Shown here: positions 1 to 5,420 of the stretch, in pieces
How the letters are laid out: every line of letters starts with the position of its first letter
How positions within the stretch are numbered: the stretch's first letter is position 1
DNA from: Candidatus Collierbacteria bacterium GW2011_GWB1_44_6
GTDB taxonomy: Bacteria > Patescibacteriota > Microgenomatia > UBA1400 > MFAQ01
NCBI GenBank assembly: GCA_000998025.1
Contig: LCJG01000063.1
Coordinates: forward strand, 1 to 5,511
Reading direction: 5' to 3'
Length of the DNA: 5,511 bases
The notes under the pieces: generated by a model
What the model saw: only the letters and a program-made list of their open reading frames with translations
The model's database searches: none
What the model was told of the DNA's origin: nothing
Made by a program: the position numbers and the translations under genes

Positions 1-81
1 TGGGTGGTGAAACTGGCAAACACGCGGCTCTCAAAAAGCCGTGATCGCAAGGTCTTGCGGGTTCAACTCCCGCCCCAGGCA
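1..81 (+). tRNA. tRNA-Leu(CAA), 5' end cut by window edge
   Basis: Class II tRNA that decodes UUG. Positions 1-4 (TGGG) are the inner part of the acceptor stem and pair with 74-77; the three missing 5' bases are predicted to be GCC, to pair with GGC at 78-80. D arm: GTG 7-9 with CAC 21-23 and a GG in the loop. Anticodon stem 25-29/37-41, loop CTCAAAA at 30-36, anticodon CAA at 32-34. The long variable arm that marks Leu/Ser/Tyr tRNAs is a GATC/GGTC stem (43-46 and 51-54) closed by a GCAA tetraloop. T stem 57-61/69-73 with loop TTCAACT. The discriminator is A81, as expected for leucine tRNA. CCA is not encoded (81-84 reads ACAA), so it must be added by a CCA-adding enzyme. The stem pairings were checked by eye and all are consistent. 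A homing endonuclease gene starts 2 nt downstream. Confidence 0.95.
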
Positions 82-83
82 CA

Positions 84-734
84 ATGCCCAAACTGAACCA
101 TGATTTGGCCTACGCGGTCGGCCTTATCTGTACCGACGGATATCTTTCTAAAGATGGAAGGCACATTATTTTCACCTCTGTGGATAAAGACCTGATCGAA
201 ATTTTCAAAAAATGTTTGAATAAAACTAACCCTATTACTGTCAACCCTAAAAGCTCTCTTTCTAAACAGATTTGTTATAAGGTCCAAATCGGCGATGTTC
301 AGCTCTATAAATGGTTACTACACACTGGCCTCTTTCCCAAAAAATCATTGACATTAGAACGAATTAATATTGGCACCCGATACTTTAGAGATTTTCTGCG
401 TGGGCACTTAGACGGAGATGGCAGCATTATCAAGTACGAAGACAGATATCTTCAACATCTTAACCCGAAATATGTTTACAAAAGACTCTTTGTCTATTTC
501 AATTCTGCAAGTCAGAAGCATATCTATTGGTTACAGACCACAATTACAAAACTCACAAAACTTAAAGGTTCTATAAGCTCGTATCAATCCAAAACGCGAG
601 TAGGTACAAATCCGTACTACACGCTTAAATTCAGCACTAAAGAAGCCACTATACTTTTAAATTGGATCTACTACGACCCAGAAGTACCATGCCTTAAAAG
701 AAAGTATGATAAAGCAAAGTCGTATTTAATCTAG
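84..734 (+). CDS. LAGLIDADG homing endonuclease, two-motif monomer
   Basis: 216 aa. Two LAGLIDADG motifs are visible: AVGLICTDGY at residues 11-20 and FLRGHLDGDG at 104-113. Enzymes with two motifs act as pseudo-symmetric monomers: the two helices form the domain interface, and the last acidic residue of each (here D18 and D112) binds the metal that cuts both DNA strands at a long target. Both acids are present, so the enzyme is probably active. The C-terminal half is rich in aromatic and basic residues, as in DNA-binding beta-sheet saddles. ATG at 84 is the only in-frame start after the stop at 42-44, and it lies 2 nt behind the tRNA-Leu discriminator base. The only Shine-Dalgarno-like bases (AGG 77-79) are inside the tRNA acceptor stem. 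There is no intron or intein host around it, so it is free-standing. It is AT-richer than dnaB (17 G/C in 181-240 against 34 in 1501-1560), which fits a transferred gene. The target site is unknown. Confidence 0.87.
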   Translation: MPKLNHDLAYAVGLICTDGYLSKDGRHIIFTSVDKDLIEIFKKCLNKTNPITVNPKSSLSKQICYKVQIGDVQLYKWLLHTGLFPKKSLTLERINIGTRYFRDFLRGHLDGDGSIIKYEDRYLQHLNPKYVYKRLFVYFNSASQKHIYWLQTTITKLTKLKGSISSYQSKTRVGTNPYYTLKFSTKEATILLNWIYYDPEVPCLKRKYDKAKSYLI

Positions 735-1329
735 CTGGAAGCTGATATCCTCCCCTCAACAAAATCCCAATTCACAATATCCCACCACGCTTTCACATAA
801 TCCGCCCTTTTGTTTTTATATTTCAAGTAGTACGCATGCTCCCAGACATCGATAGCAAGCAGTGGCTTAAGGTCGTCAACGAGCGGATTATCTTGATTGG
901 CTGTCGAAAGTATTTCCAGTCCCCCATCTTTGTTCTGGACCAGCCACCCCCAACCACTTCCAAATCTACCGAGTGCGGTCGCCTCAAAAATTTTGAAAAA
1001 TTCATCCACATTCCCAAAAGCTTTCTCTAACTGCTCCAAAAGAGTGTCTCCAATATGTCCCCCGGTTTGGTCATGCACTTCCAGAAAAAATCATGATTCC
1101 AAACACCACCGGCATTGTTTTTCACTACCGGAATGTCGGACGACAATAGTTCTTCCAATGTCTTTACTTGAAGATGTTCGTTCTCAGATAAAGCCTTATT
1201 CAAGTTGTCCACATAAGCCTGATGATGTTTGCCGTGATGTATTTCCATGGTCTCTTTATCGATCACGCTCTCTAGCGCGTCATAAGCGTATGGTAATGGA
1301 TCCAACTTAAAAGGATATGTTTTTGTCAT
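731..1329 (-). pseudogene. sodA: Mn-type superoxide dismutase, frameshifted
   Basis: Fe/Mn superoxide dismutase, which converts superoxide to peroxide and oxygen in the cytoplasm. It lies in two overlapping frames: the N-terminal part reads from ATG at 1329 and stops at 1027; the C-terminal part is in the frame ending at 731 (its open stretch starts at 1078). Restoring one base in the G run at 1059-1063 gives a normal 199-residue protein. All four metal ligands are present in the joined numbering: H31 (in EIHHGKHH), H79 (in WNHDFFW), and D161 and H165 (in DVWEHAYY). Second-shell H35 and Y39 are also there. Gly75 in NNAGG, paired with Gln146 in ANQDNPL, is the Mn-type pattern rather than Fe-type, but cambialistic use cannot be excluded. 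Without correction, the product has about 90 native residues plus a short wrong tail and lacks two ligands. The gene follows dnaB after 35 nt. Its stop overlaps the stop of the homing endonuclease gene on the other strand. Confidence 0.88.
1059..1063 (-). other. G5 run at the sod frameshift point
   Basis: The - strand reads AAA CCG GGG GAC in the upstream frame, whereas the conserved continuation GGHIGDTLLEQLEKAFG needs GGA CAT, one base back. Six G in place of five restores the frame with no amino-acid loss. A ribosome could also bridge the gap by a -1 slip of a tRNA on GGG, because GGG re-pairs perfectly one base upstream. However, the preceding CCG does not re-pair, so this is not a classic slippery heptamer. 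An indel in a homopolymer, real or technical, is the simplest reading. Confidence 0.75.
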
Positions 1330-1354
1330 ACATTTACTCTATCATATGAAATAT

Positions 1355-1383
1355 ATAATACAGACTACCCTGCTTTGTGTCCC
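1355..1383 (-). promoter_or_regulatory. Putative sigma70-type promoter for sod
   Basis: On the - strand, GGGACA (1378-1383, 4 of 6 to TTGACA) and TATTAT (1355-1360, 5 of 6 to TATAAT) are separated by exactly 17 nt. The -35 box lies in the last codons of dnaB. Transcription would start near 1348 and give a leader of about 18 nt before the sod ATG. This would let sod be expressed apart from dnaB. The call is based on sequence match only. Confidence 0.4.
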
Positions 1384-2684
1384 CGATCTACTCCATAAAA
1401 CTTCACCCTATCACCTCTAAATTTGAGGTCGACAGTACCCAAACTGCCATTACGATGTTTGGCAATGGCGAGTTTCATGTCCTCCAAATTGTTATCGTCT
1501 AGCCGATAAAGGAACATGACCACGTCAGCGTCCTGCTCGATACTGCCGGACTCACGGAGATCTGCAAGCTGCGGTGTCTTCTCTGTCCTGCTTTCAATTC
1601 CACGGTTTAACTGAGAGAGCGCCACCACCGGTATTTTCAGCTCACGGGCTAAGTTCTTTAAACCTTGTGAGATTGCCCCCACTTCTTGTACCCGGCTTTC
1701 GTAAGACTTGTCCCCCACCACAAGCTGCAAATAATCAACCACAAGCAGCTTGAGCCCTACTTGTGAGTGAAGCTTCCTTGCTTTGGTACGAAGTTCCAAT
1801 ATCGATTGTCCCGGAGTGTCATCGATATATAAGGGGCTATCTGCCAATACACCCATAGCTTCTGATAATCTGGCAAAGTCATCCTCCTTGAGATTACCCG
1901 TTTTCAATTTCCATGCGTCAATATTCGCTTGACCCACAAGCATCCTGTCGACCATTTCCAGATTACTCATTTCTAGTGCAAAGTATCCCACGGGCATCTT
2001 TCTTTCTACTGCCACATACTGAGCAATATTGGTGGCAAAAGTCGTTTTTCCTATACCCGGTCGAGCGGCCAGAATAATCAAGTTGCTATCCTGCATTCCG
2101 GCCAACATATGATCCAGATCCCCAAAGCCGGTTGGCACACCTCGAAGTCCATCGGGAGAATTGTGCAACGAATCCAAGCGGTCAAAGCTTTCGGCCAAAG
2201 CGTCCTTAATGGGTACAAAAGTTTTTTTAACGTGAGATTGTGACAATGCGTAGACCGACTGCTCAGCCTTGTCGAGTATTTCACCCAACGGTTTGCTTTC
2301 ATCAAAACCCAACTCACCCATCTGAGCACCGGCGGAAATAAGCAATCTTTTTATATAACAGTCTTTAACTATTTGGGCATATTTGGGAACATGTGAAGCC
2401 ACCGGAACTTCATTCGAAAGCGCGGAAAGGTAGGCTCTCCCTCCCACTCTATCTAAAAGCTTGTTTTTCTTAAGCCAGTCCGAGACAGTCAAGACATCTA
2501 TTGGGTCTCGATTCTCGTATAATGCCGACATGGCCTCAAATATTTTGCCGTTGTTATCGTTATAAAACATTTCAGGTCTAAGAACGACCGCGATCTCTAC
2601 AATGGCATCCTTATCAATTAAAACAGAACCCAGAATCGATTTCTCGGCGTCACCGGCATTGGGTGGAACTCGAAGGTTAGCCAT
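1365..2684 (-). CDS. dnaB: Replicative DNA helicase DnaB
   Basis: 439 aa, a normal length for DnaB, the hexameric helicase that unwinds DNA 5'-3' at the replication fork and recruits primase. The N-terminal collar domain spans about residues 8-110 (PPNAGDAEKSILGSVL start is typical), followed by a linker helix and the RecA-like motor from about 180. Seen in the motor: Walker A ARPGIGKTT (207-215), catalytic Glu in FALEMS (E238), Walker B LLVVDYLQL (313-321, D317), the ALSQLNRGIESR segment (355-366), LRESGSIEQDAD (376-387), and the trans-acting finger motif AKHRNG (408-413, K409 and R411). The usual Gln of AKQRNG is His here. No intein interrupts the motor, although dnaB is a common intein host. 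The ATG overlaps the end of the upstream hydrolase gene by 8 nt and has no Shine-Dalgarno sequence, so coupled translation is likely. Function is certain from the motifs. Confidence 0.97.
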   Translation of the reverse strand: MANLRVPPNAGDAEKSILGSVLIDKDAIVEIAVVLRPEMFYNDNNGKIFEAMSALYENRDPIDVLTVSDWLKKNKLLDRVGGRAYLSALSNEVPVASHVPKYAQIVKDCYIKRLLISAGAQMGELGFDESKPLGEILDKAEQSVYALSQSHVKKTFVPIKDALAESFDRLDSLHNSPDGLRGVPTGFGDLDHMLAGMQDSNLIILAARPGIGKTTFATNIAQYVAVERKMPVGYFALEMSNLEMVDRMLVGQANIDAWKLKTGNLKEDDFARLSEAMGVLADSPLYIDDTPGQSILELRTKARKLHSQVGLKLLVVDYLQLVVGDKSYESRVQEVGAISQGLKNLARELKIPVVALSQLNRGIESRTEKTPQLADLRESGSIEQDADVVMFLYRLDDNNLEDMKLAIAKHRNGSLGTVDLKFRGDRVKFYGVDRGHKAG

Positions 2685-3336
2685 TCATTAGCAGTATTTG
2701 AGTATCATCGGGCAGACTGCTCTCATCAATTTTAATTTTATGAACCGATTCACCTGCCAAAGGATATTTATTTTTTTCCAAGAATACCTCGAGCTTGGTC
2801 AGTTCGTCAATCTTGGTCACGTCTGTTTTGTAGTGCATGGGAATCGCATATGAGGGCTGAATTTCTTTGATTAAGTCCAAAGCTTCATCCGCATCAATAG
2901 TAAAGGTGCCCCCCACCGGAATCATTAGGACGTCGACCGAACCAAACTTTTCAATCTGCGCCTCGGAAAGCTTGTTCCCCAAGTCTCCCAAATGTACCAA
3001 GTGAATCCCATCAGCCACCACCGATATCACCAAATTTTTACCTCTATCTGCTCCGCTATTTTTGTCGTGGAAGGTCTTCATAGCCGCAAATTGAATACCG
3101 GCGATCTCGTATTCTCCCTCACGATCAATAACAAAAGTACTTTCTCTATTGATTGGTCCGGTAATGATACCTTGCGCATTGTGGTCTTCGTGATTATGGG
3201 AAATAGTAATCACATCAGCCACATCCTTTGACAGTGGCAAACCAACAAATTCACTCTTAAAAGGGTCCATATATATAACGTATCCATTTTTGCTTTTTAA
3301 CTTAAAACAAGAGTGACCCAAATATGTAATTTCCAT
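2677..3336 (-). CDS. MBL-fold metal-dependent hydrolase (Lactamase_B_3/UlaG-like)
   Basis: 219 aa. Small metallo-beta-lactamase-fold protein of the type often annotated as UPF0173 or UlaG-like hydrolase. Metal ligands visible: SHNHEDH at 46-52 (H47, H49, D51, H52; the fold's HxHxDH motif), H90, D118 in HLGDLG, and H168 in PMHY. The N-terminal MEITYLGHSCF is the usual first strand of this group. This is why the ATG at 3336 is preferred to an in-frame ATG at 3369, which would add the unrelated residues MSRLLLWYYCF. An extended -10 box places the transcription start at or next to this ATG. The substrate cannot be told: relatives include phosphodiesterases, lactonases and many uncharacterised proteins. 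The last 8 nt overlap dnaB, so the two genes are probably one transcript, but a role in replication is only suggested by position. Confidence 0.85.
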   Translation of the reverse strand: MEITYLGHSCFKLKSKNGYVIYMDPFKSEFVGLPLSKDVADVITISHNHEDHNAQGIITGPINRESTFVIDREGEYEIAGIQFAAMKTFHDKNSGADRGKNLVISVVADGIHLVHLGDLGNKLSEAQIEKFGSVDVLMIPVGGTFTIDADEALDLIKEIQPSYAIPMHYKTDVTKIDELTKLEVFLEKNKYPLAGESVHKIKIDESSLPDDTQILLMNG

Positions 3337-3342
3337 GAAACA

Positions 3343-3351
3343 ATAATACCA
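3343..3351 (-). promoter_or_regulatory. Putative extended -10 promoter, leaderless start of the hydrolase-dnaB operon
   Basis: The - strand reads TGG-TATTAT (an extended TGn element plus a 5 of 6 match to TATAAT), ending 6 nt before the ATG at 3336. Standard spacing puts the first transcribed base at or within one base of the A of ATG. Only a poor -35 (TTTGTC near 3365-3370) is present, as is common with extended -10 promoters. No Shine-Dalgarno sequence precedes the ATG, which agrees with a leaderless mRNA. Confidence 0.45.
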
Positions 3352-3371
3352 TAGCAGCAACCTGGACAAAC

Positions 3372-3400
3372 TTGATTTTAAACCTTCAAGCTGTTATCCT
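3372..3400 (+). promoter_or_regulatory. Putative promoter of the rightward surface-protein/transporter operon
   Basis: TTGATT (3372-3377) and TATCCT (3395-3400) are separated by 17 nt. The -10 is preceded by TGT, forming an extended TGnTATCCT element. Transcription would start near 3407, about 9 nt before the ATG at 3416, leaving room only for a weak GAAAG (3408-3412). The region between the divergent genes (3337-3415) is 79 nt and holds this promoter and the leftward one back to back. Confidence 0.4.
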
Positions 3401-3415
3401 TGCTGTCGAAAGCCT

Positions 3416-3841
3416 ATGCGCAAAGAAGTACTCTTCGCAATTATATTCGGTATTATTCTTGGAGGCGTCATCCTCTTTGGTATCGACTTGGCCAACAAGT
3501 CTGTAAACAAATTTCCTCAAGATCAAACTTCCCAACCCGAATCGCCTTCGCCTACCCTCACTTCCACCAAAACAATTCTGGAAATAATCACACCTCAAAA
3601 TCACTCAGTCACTACCGAAAAAAGTATTAATCTTCATGGAAAAGCCACACCAAACTCGACAATTGCCTTAATCTCTGAATCTGAAGATCTAATCCTAGAC
3701 ACCAGCCCCGAAGGAACCTTTTCGGCCCAAATAAATTTGATTGCAGGCGAAAATACCATCACAATCACCAACCTATTGAAAGACAACAAGCTAGAAACCA
3801 TTTCTATCACAGTCATTCAAACAAACACTCTTCCCGAATGA
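3416..3841 (+). CDS. Membrane-anchored protein with one Ig-like domain
   Basis: 141 aa. Two basic residues at the N-terminus (MRKE) are followed by one hydrophobic helix at about residues 5-23, with no clear signal-peptidase site, so a membrane anchor with the rest outside is likely. Residues 33-52 are a Pro/Ser/Thr/Gln-rich linker. Residues 53-135 look like a bacterial Ig-like beta sandwich of the glucodextranase-B/Big type: ITPQNHSVTTEKSINLHG, then ATPNSTIAL, EGTFSAQINL and GENTITIT are spaced as in that group. Such domains bind proteins or sugars or act as spacers, and no catalytic residues are seen. It is the first gene of its operon. Its stop overlaps the next start in ATGA, so the two products are probably made together and may work at the same place on the cell surface. 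The specific role is unknown. Confidence 0.8.
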   Translation: MRKEVLFAIIFGIILGGVILFGIDLANKSVNKFPQDQTSQPESPSPTLTSTKTILEIITPQNHSVTTEKSINLHGKATPNSTIALISESEDLILDTSPEGTFSAQINLIAGENTITITNLLKDNKLETISITVIQTNTLPE

Positions 3842-4527
3842 AAAAAATAATTATTTACTTGCTCTCTTTCGTCATTGCGAGTTTCGTACTCGAACCGTGG
3901 CAATCTCAAATTCCCACCATATTAGCCGCCTCTGCCACACCCTCTCCCACTGCCACTCCATCCGCCTCCATCACCCCTTCTGAAACTCAAGACATTCAAC
4001 AAAAAATCAAAAATTTAGTCAAAGAAAATCTTAGTGCCACCGAGACGAGTCTCAAAGATAAAATCAATCTTCAAACTTTAGTTGGCTATGTCGGTGAAAT
4101 CAATTCCATAAATTCCGGAAACATTTCCATTGACTCCAAAGACGACAGCATGATTCAAATCACCACTAATGAAAACACGGTCTACTCCAAATCAGGTAGC
4201 AACATCAAGCTCTCCTCCCTCGCCCTCTCTGACAGAATTATTATCATAGGCACCCTCCTAAACGACAATATCGTATTGGCAAAGAAAATAGTAGTCGTCG
4301 AAGTTGATTCAAACCCCATGATCTCAGGCACTATCTATGCCACCATTGTCAGTTTAGATAGCAAGAAAAAAACGATCAGTCTAAGTATAAATGGAGAAGA
4401 AATTGTTTATTCTCTAACGAAAAAATCAGATATCAAACTAAGCGAACTTAAACCCGGTCAGAACATTTTTGCCATTACGAAAAAATACGAAGGCAAAGAC
4501 TATCTCTCCCGCGCCAAAGTAATATAA
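3838..4527 (+). CDS. Secreted protein with two DUF5666-like beta repeats
   Basis: 229 aa. N-terminal signal peptide: basic MKK, a hydrophobic stretch at 4-18, and a possible cleavage site near ILAAS (28-32). Residues 32-49 are a Thr/Pro/Ser/Ala-rich linker, and 50-78 are charged and helical. Two beta-rich repeats follow, about 83-155 (GYVGEINSINSGNISI ... LAKKIVVVEV) and about 163-229 (SGTIYATIVSLDSKKKTISL ... YLSRAKVI). Each has the order seen in DUF5666-type domains: strand pair, T/S-rich turn, a short 'IKLS.L' segment, a G-containing strand, then a final 'A.K..' strand. The similarity is judged by eye, not by a search. No enzyme motif is visible, so a surface or envelope role is the most that can be inferred. 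The ATG lies in a 4-nt overlap with the preceding gene, no Shine-Dalgarno sequence is present, and translational coupling is likely. Confidence 0.78.
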   Translation: MKKIIIYLLSFVIASFVLEPWQSQIPTILAASATPSPTATPSASITPSETQDIQQKIKNLVKENLSATETSLKDKINLQTLVGYVGEINSINSGNISIDSKDDSMIQITTNENTVYSKSGSNIKLSSLALSDRIIIIGTLLNDNIVLAKKIVVVEVDSNPMISGTIYATIVSLDSKKKTISLSINGEEIVYSLTKKSDIKLSELKPGQNIFAITKKYEGKDYLSRAKVI

Positions 4528-4536
4528 AATGGGCTA

Positions 4537-5412
4537 ATGCCCGCCCTGTCCAAGACCCGCTTCAAAGCCTATTCATTTTTGCTGCTAAACGCTGCCCTTT
4601 GGGGCTTCGGCGCACCCATCATCAAATACTCCTTAAACTACACCACTCCAGCCTTGTTTCTTTTCTATAGATTCATAGCCGCCAGTTTTATTTTCTTCCC
4701 CATTTTCCTCATCCACATTCAAAGACTAAAGAAGAAAATGAGTCTCAAACATCTCTTGCTTCTGGGACTCCTGGGTGGTCCCCTCACTTTAATCCCTTTT
4801 TACTATGGCATTAGTACCACCTCTTCTATTGAAGCCTCGTTGCTTGAATCAGTCAGCCCAATCTTTACCATCCTCGGCGGCGTCCTGCTACTTAAAGAAG
4901 TCCTCAAGAAAAAAGAAATTTTAGGAGTCTCGCTCGCAATCATTGGCACTCTTTTCCTGGCTTTGGAACCCATGCTCTCTGGAAACGGTTTTAGCGCACT
5001 ATCTGTCAAAGGCAATCTTCTAATAATTATTTCCGACATCATCTGGGCTACTTTTCTGTTGTCCTCCAAAAAAGATCATGTCGACCCCATCTCTCTCTCT
5101 TTTGTCTCTTTTGTCATTAGCATTCCATTTTTCTTTGCCATGGTGAGGCTTGAAGGTTCAGCTCTTCAAATACACCCTCAGGCCATTCCTGGGATCCTAT
5201 ATATGGCTGTGGGTGGCTCCATTCTCGCCTTCTGGGCCTACCAAGAAGGCCAACGCCTCATTGAGGCCTCCGAAGCCGCTATCTTTACCTATCTCAAACC
5301 CGCCTTTGCCATCCCCCTGGCTCTTCTCTGGCTTCGGGAACCTATTTCTCTTATCACCACCGTTGCCGCGTCTATCATCATCTTCGGCGTCTACCTCTCC
5401 GAAAAGCGCTAA
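4537..5412 (+). CDS. EamA/DMT-family transporter, ten membrane helices
   Basis: 291 aa, the usual size for the drug/metabolite transporter superfamily in the inner membrane. Two EamA repeats of about five helices each are visible: residues 12-143 (start LLLNAALWGFGAPIIKYSL; end SPIFTILGGVLLLKEVLKKK followed by GVSLAIIGTLFLAL) and 158-287 (start GNLLIIISDIIWATFLLSS; end LKPAFAIPLALLWLREPISL followed by AASIIIFGVYL). The 'P.F....L...L.E' pattern at the close of each repeat is the family hallmark. The direction and substrate (amino acids, nucleotides, drugs) cannot be read from sequence. The start follows the preceding stop by 9 nt. A two-codon frame ATG GGC TAA (4529-4537) ends in TAATG, so terminating ribosomes could re-initiate here. 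A transposase fragment converges from the right with 8 nt between the two stops, and the C-terminus nevertheless looks natural. Confidence 0.92.
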   Translation: MPALSKTRFKAYSFLLLNAALWGFGAPIIKYSLNYTTPALFLFYRFIAASFIFFPIFLIHIQRLKKKMSLKHLLLLGLLGGPLTLIPFYYGISTTSSIEASLLESVSPIFTILGGVLLLKEVLKKKEILGVSLAIIGTLFLALEPMLSGNGFSALSVKGNLLIIISDIIWATFLLSSKKDHVDPISLSFVSFVISIPFFFAMVRLEGSALQIHPQAIPGILYMAVGGSILAFWAYQEGQRLIEASEAAIFTYLKPAFAIPLALLWLREPISLITTVAASIIIFGVYLSEKR

Positions 5413-5420
5413 TTTCGTAA

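Noticed and set aside
1..734. The endonuclease gene as part of an intron interrupting the tRNA
   Set aside because: The visible tRNA body is contiguous from the acceptor stem to the discriminator base, with complete pairing. The gene lies after it, not inside it.
733..743. AGCT-GGA-AGCT inverted repeat as a terminator
   Set aside because: The stem is only 4 bp with a 3-nt loop, and no T run follows on either strand.
1059..1063. Programmed -1 frameshift in sod
   Set aside because: The P-site codon CCG does not re-pair after a -1 shift, no stimulatory structure is evident, and programmed shifting is not known to me for superoxide dismutase. An indel is simpler.
897..1310. Open frame on the + strand, antisense to sod
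   Set aside because: It mirrors the sod coding region, has no recognisable domain, and the - strand protein is clearly superoxide dismutase.
1365..2684. Intein or intein scar in DnaB
   Set aside because: The protein has normal length and reads without interruption through Walker A, Walker B and the finger motif.
3337..3369. Upstream start for the MBL hydrolase at 3369
   Set aside because: The extra residues MSRLLLWYYCF precede the conserved MEITYLGHSCF start, and the region carries a promoter-like -10 element instead.
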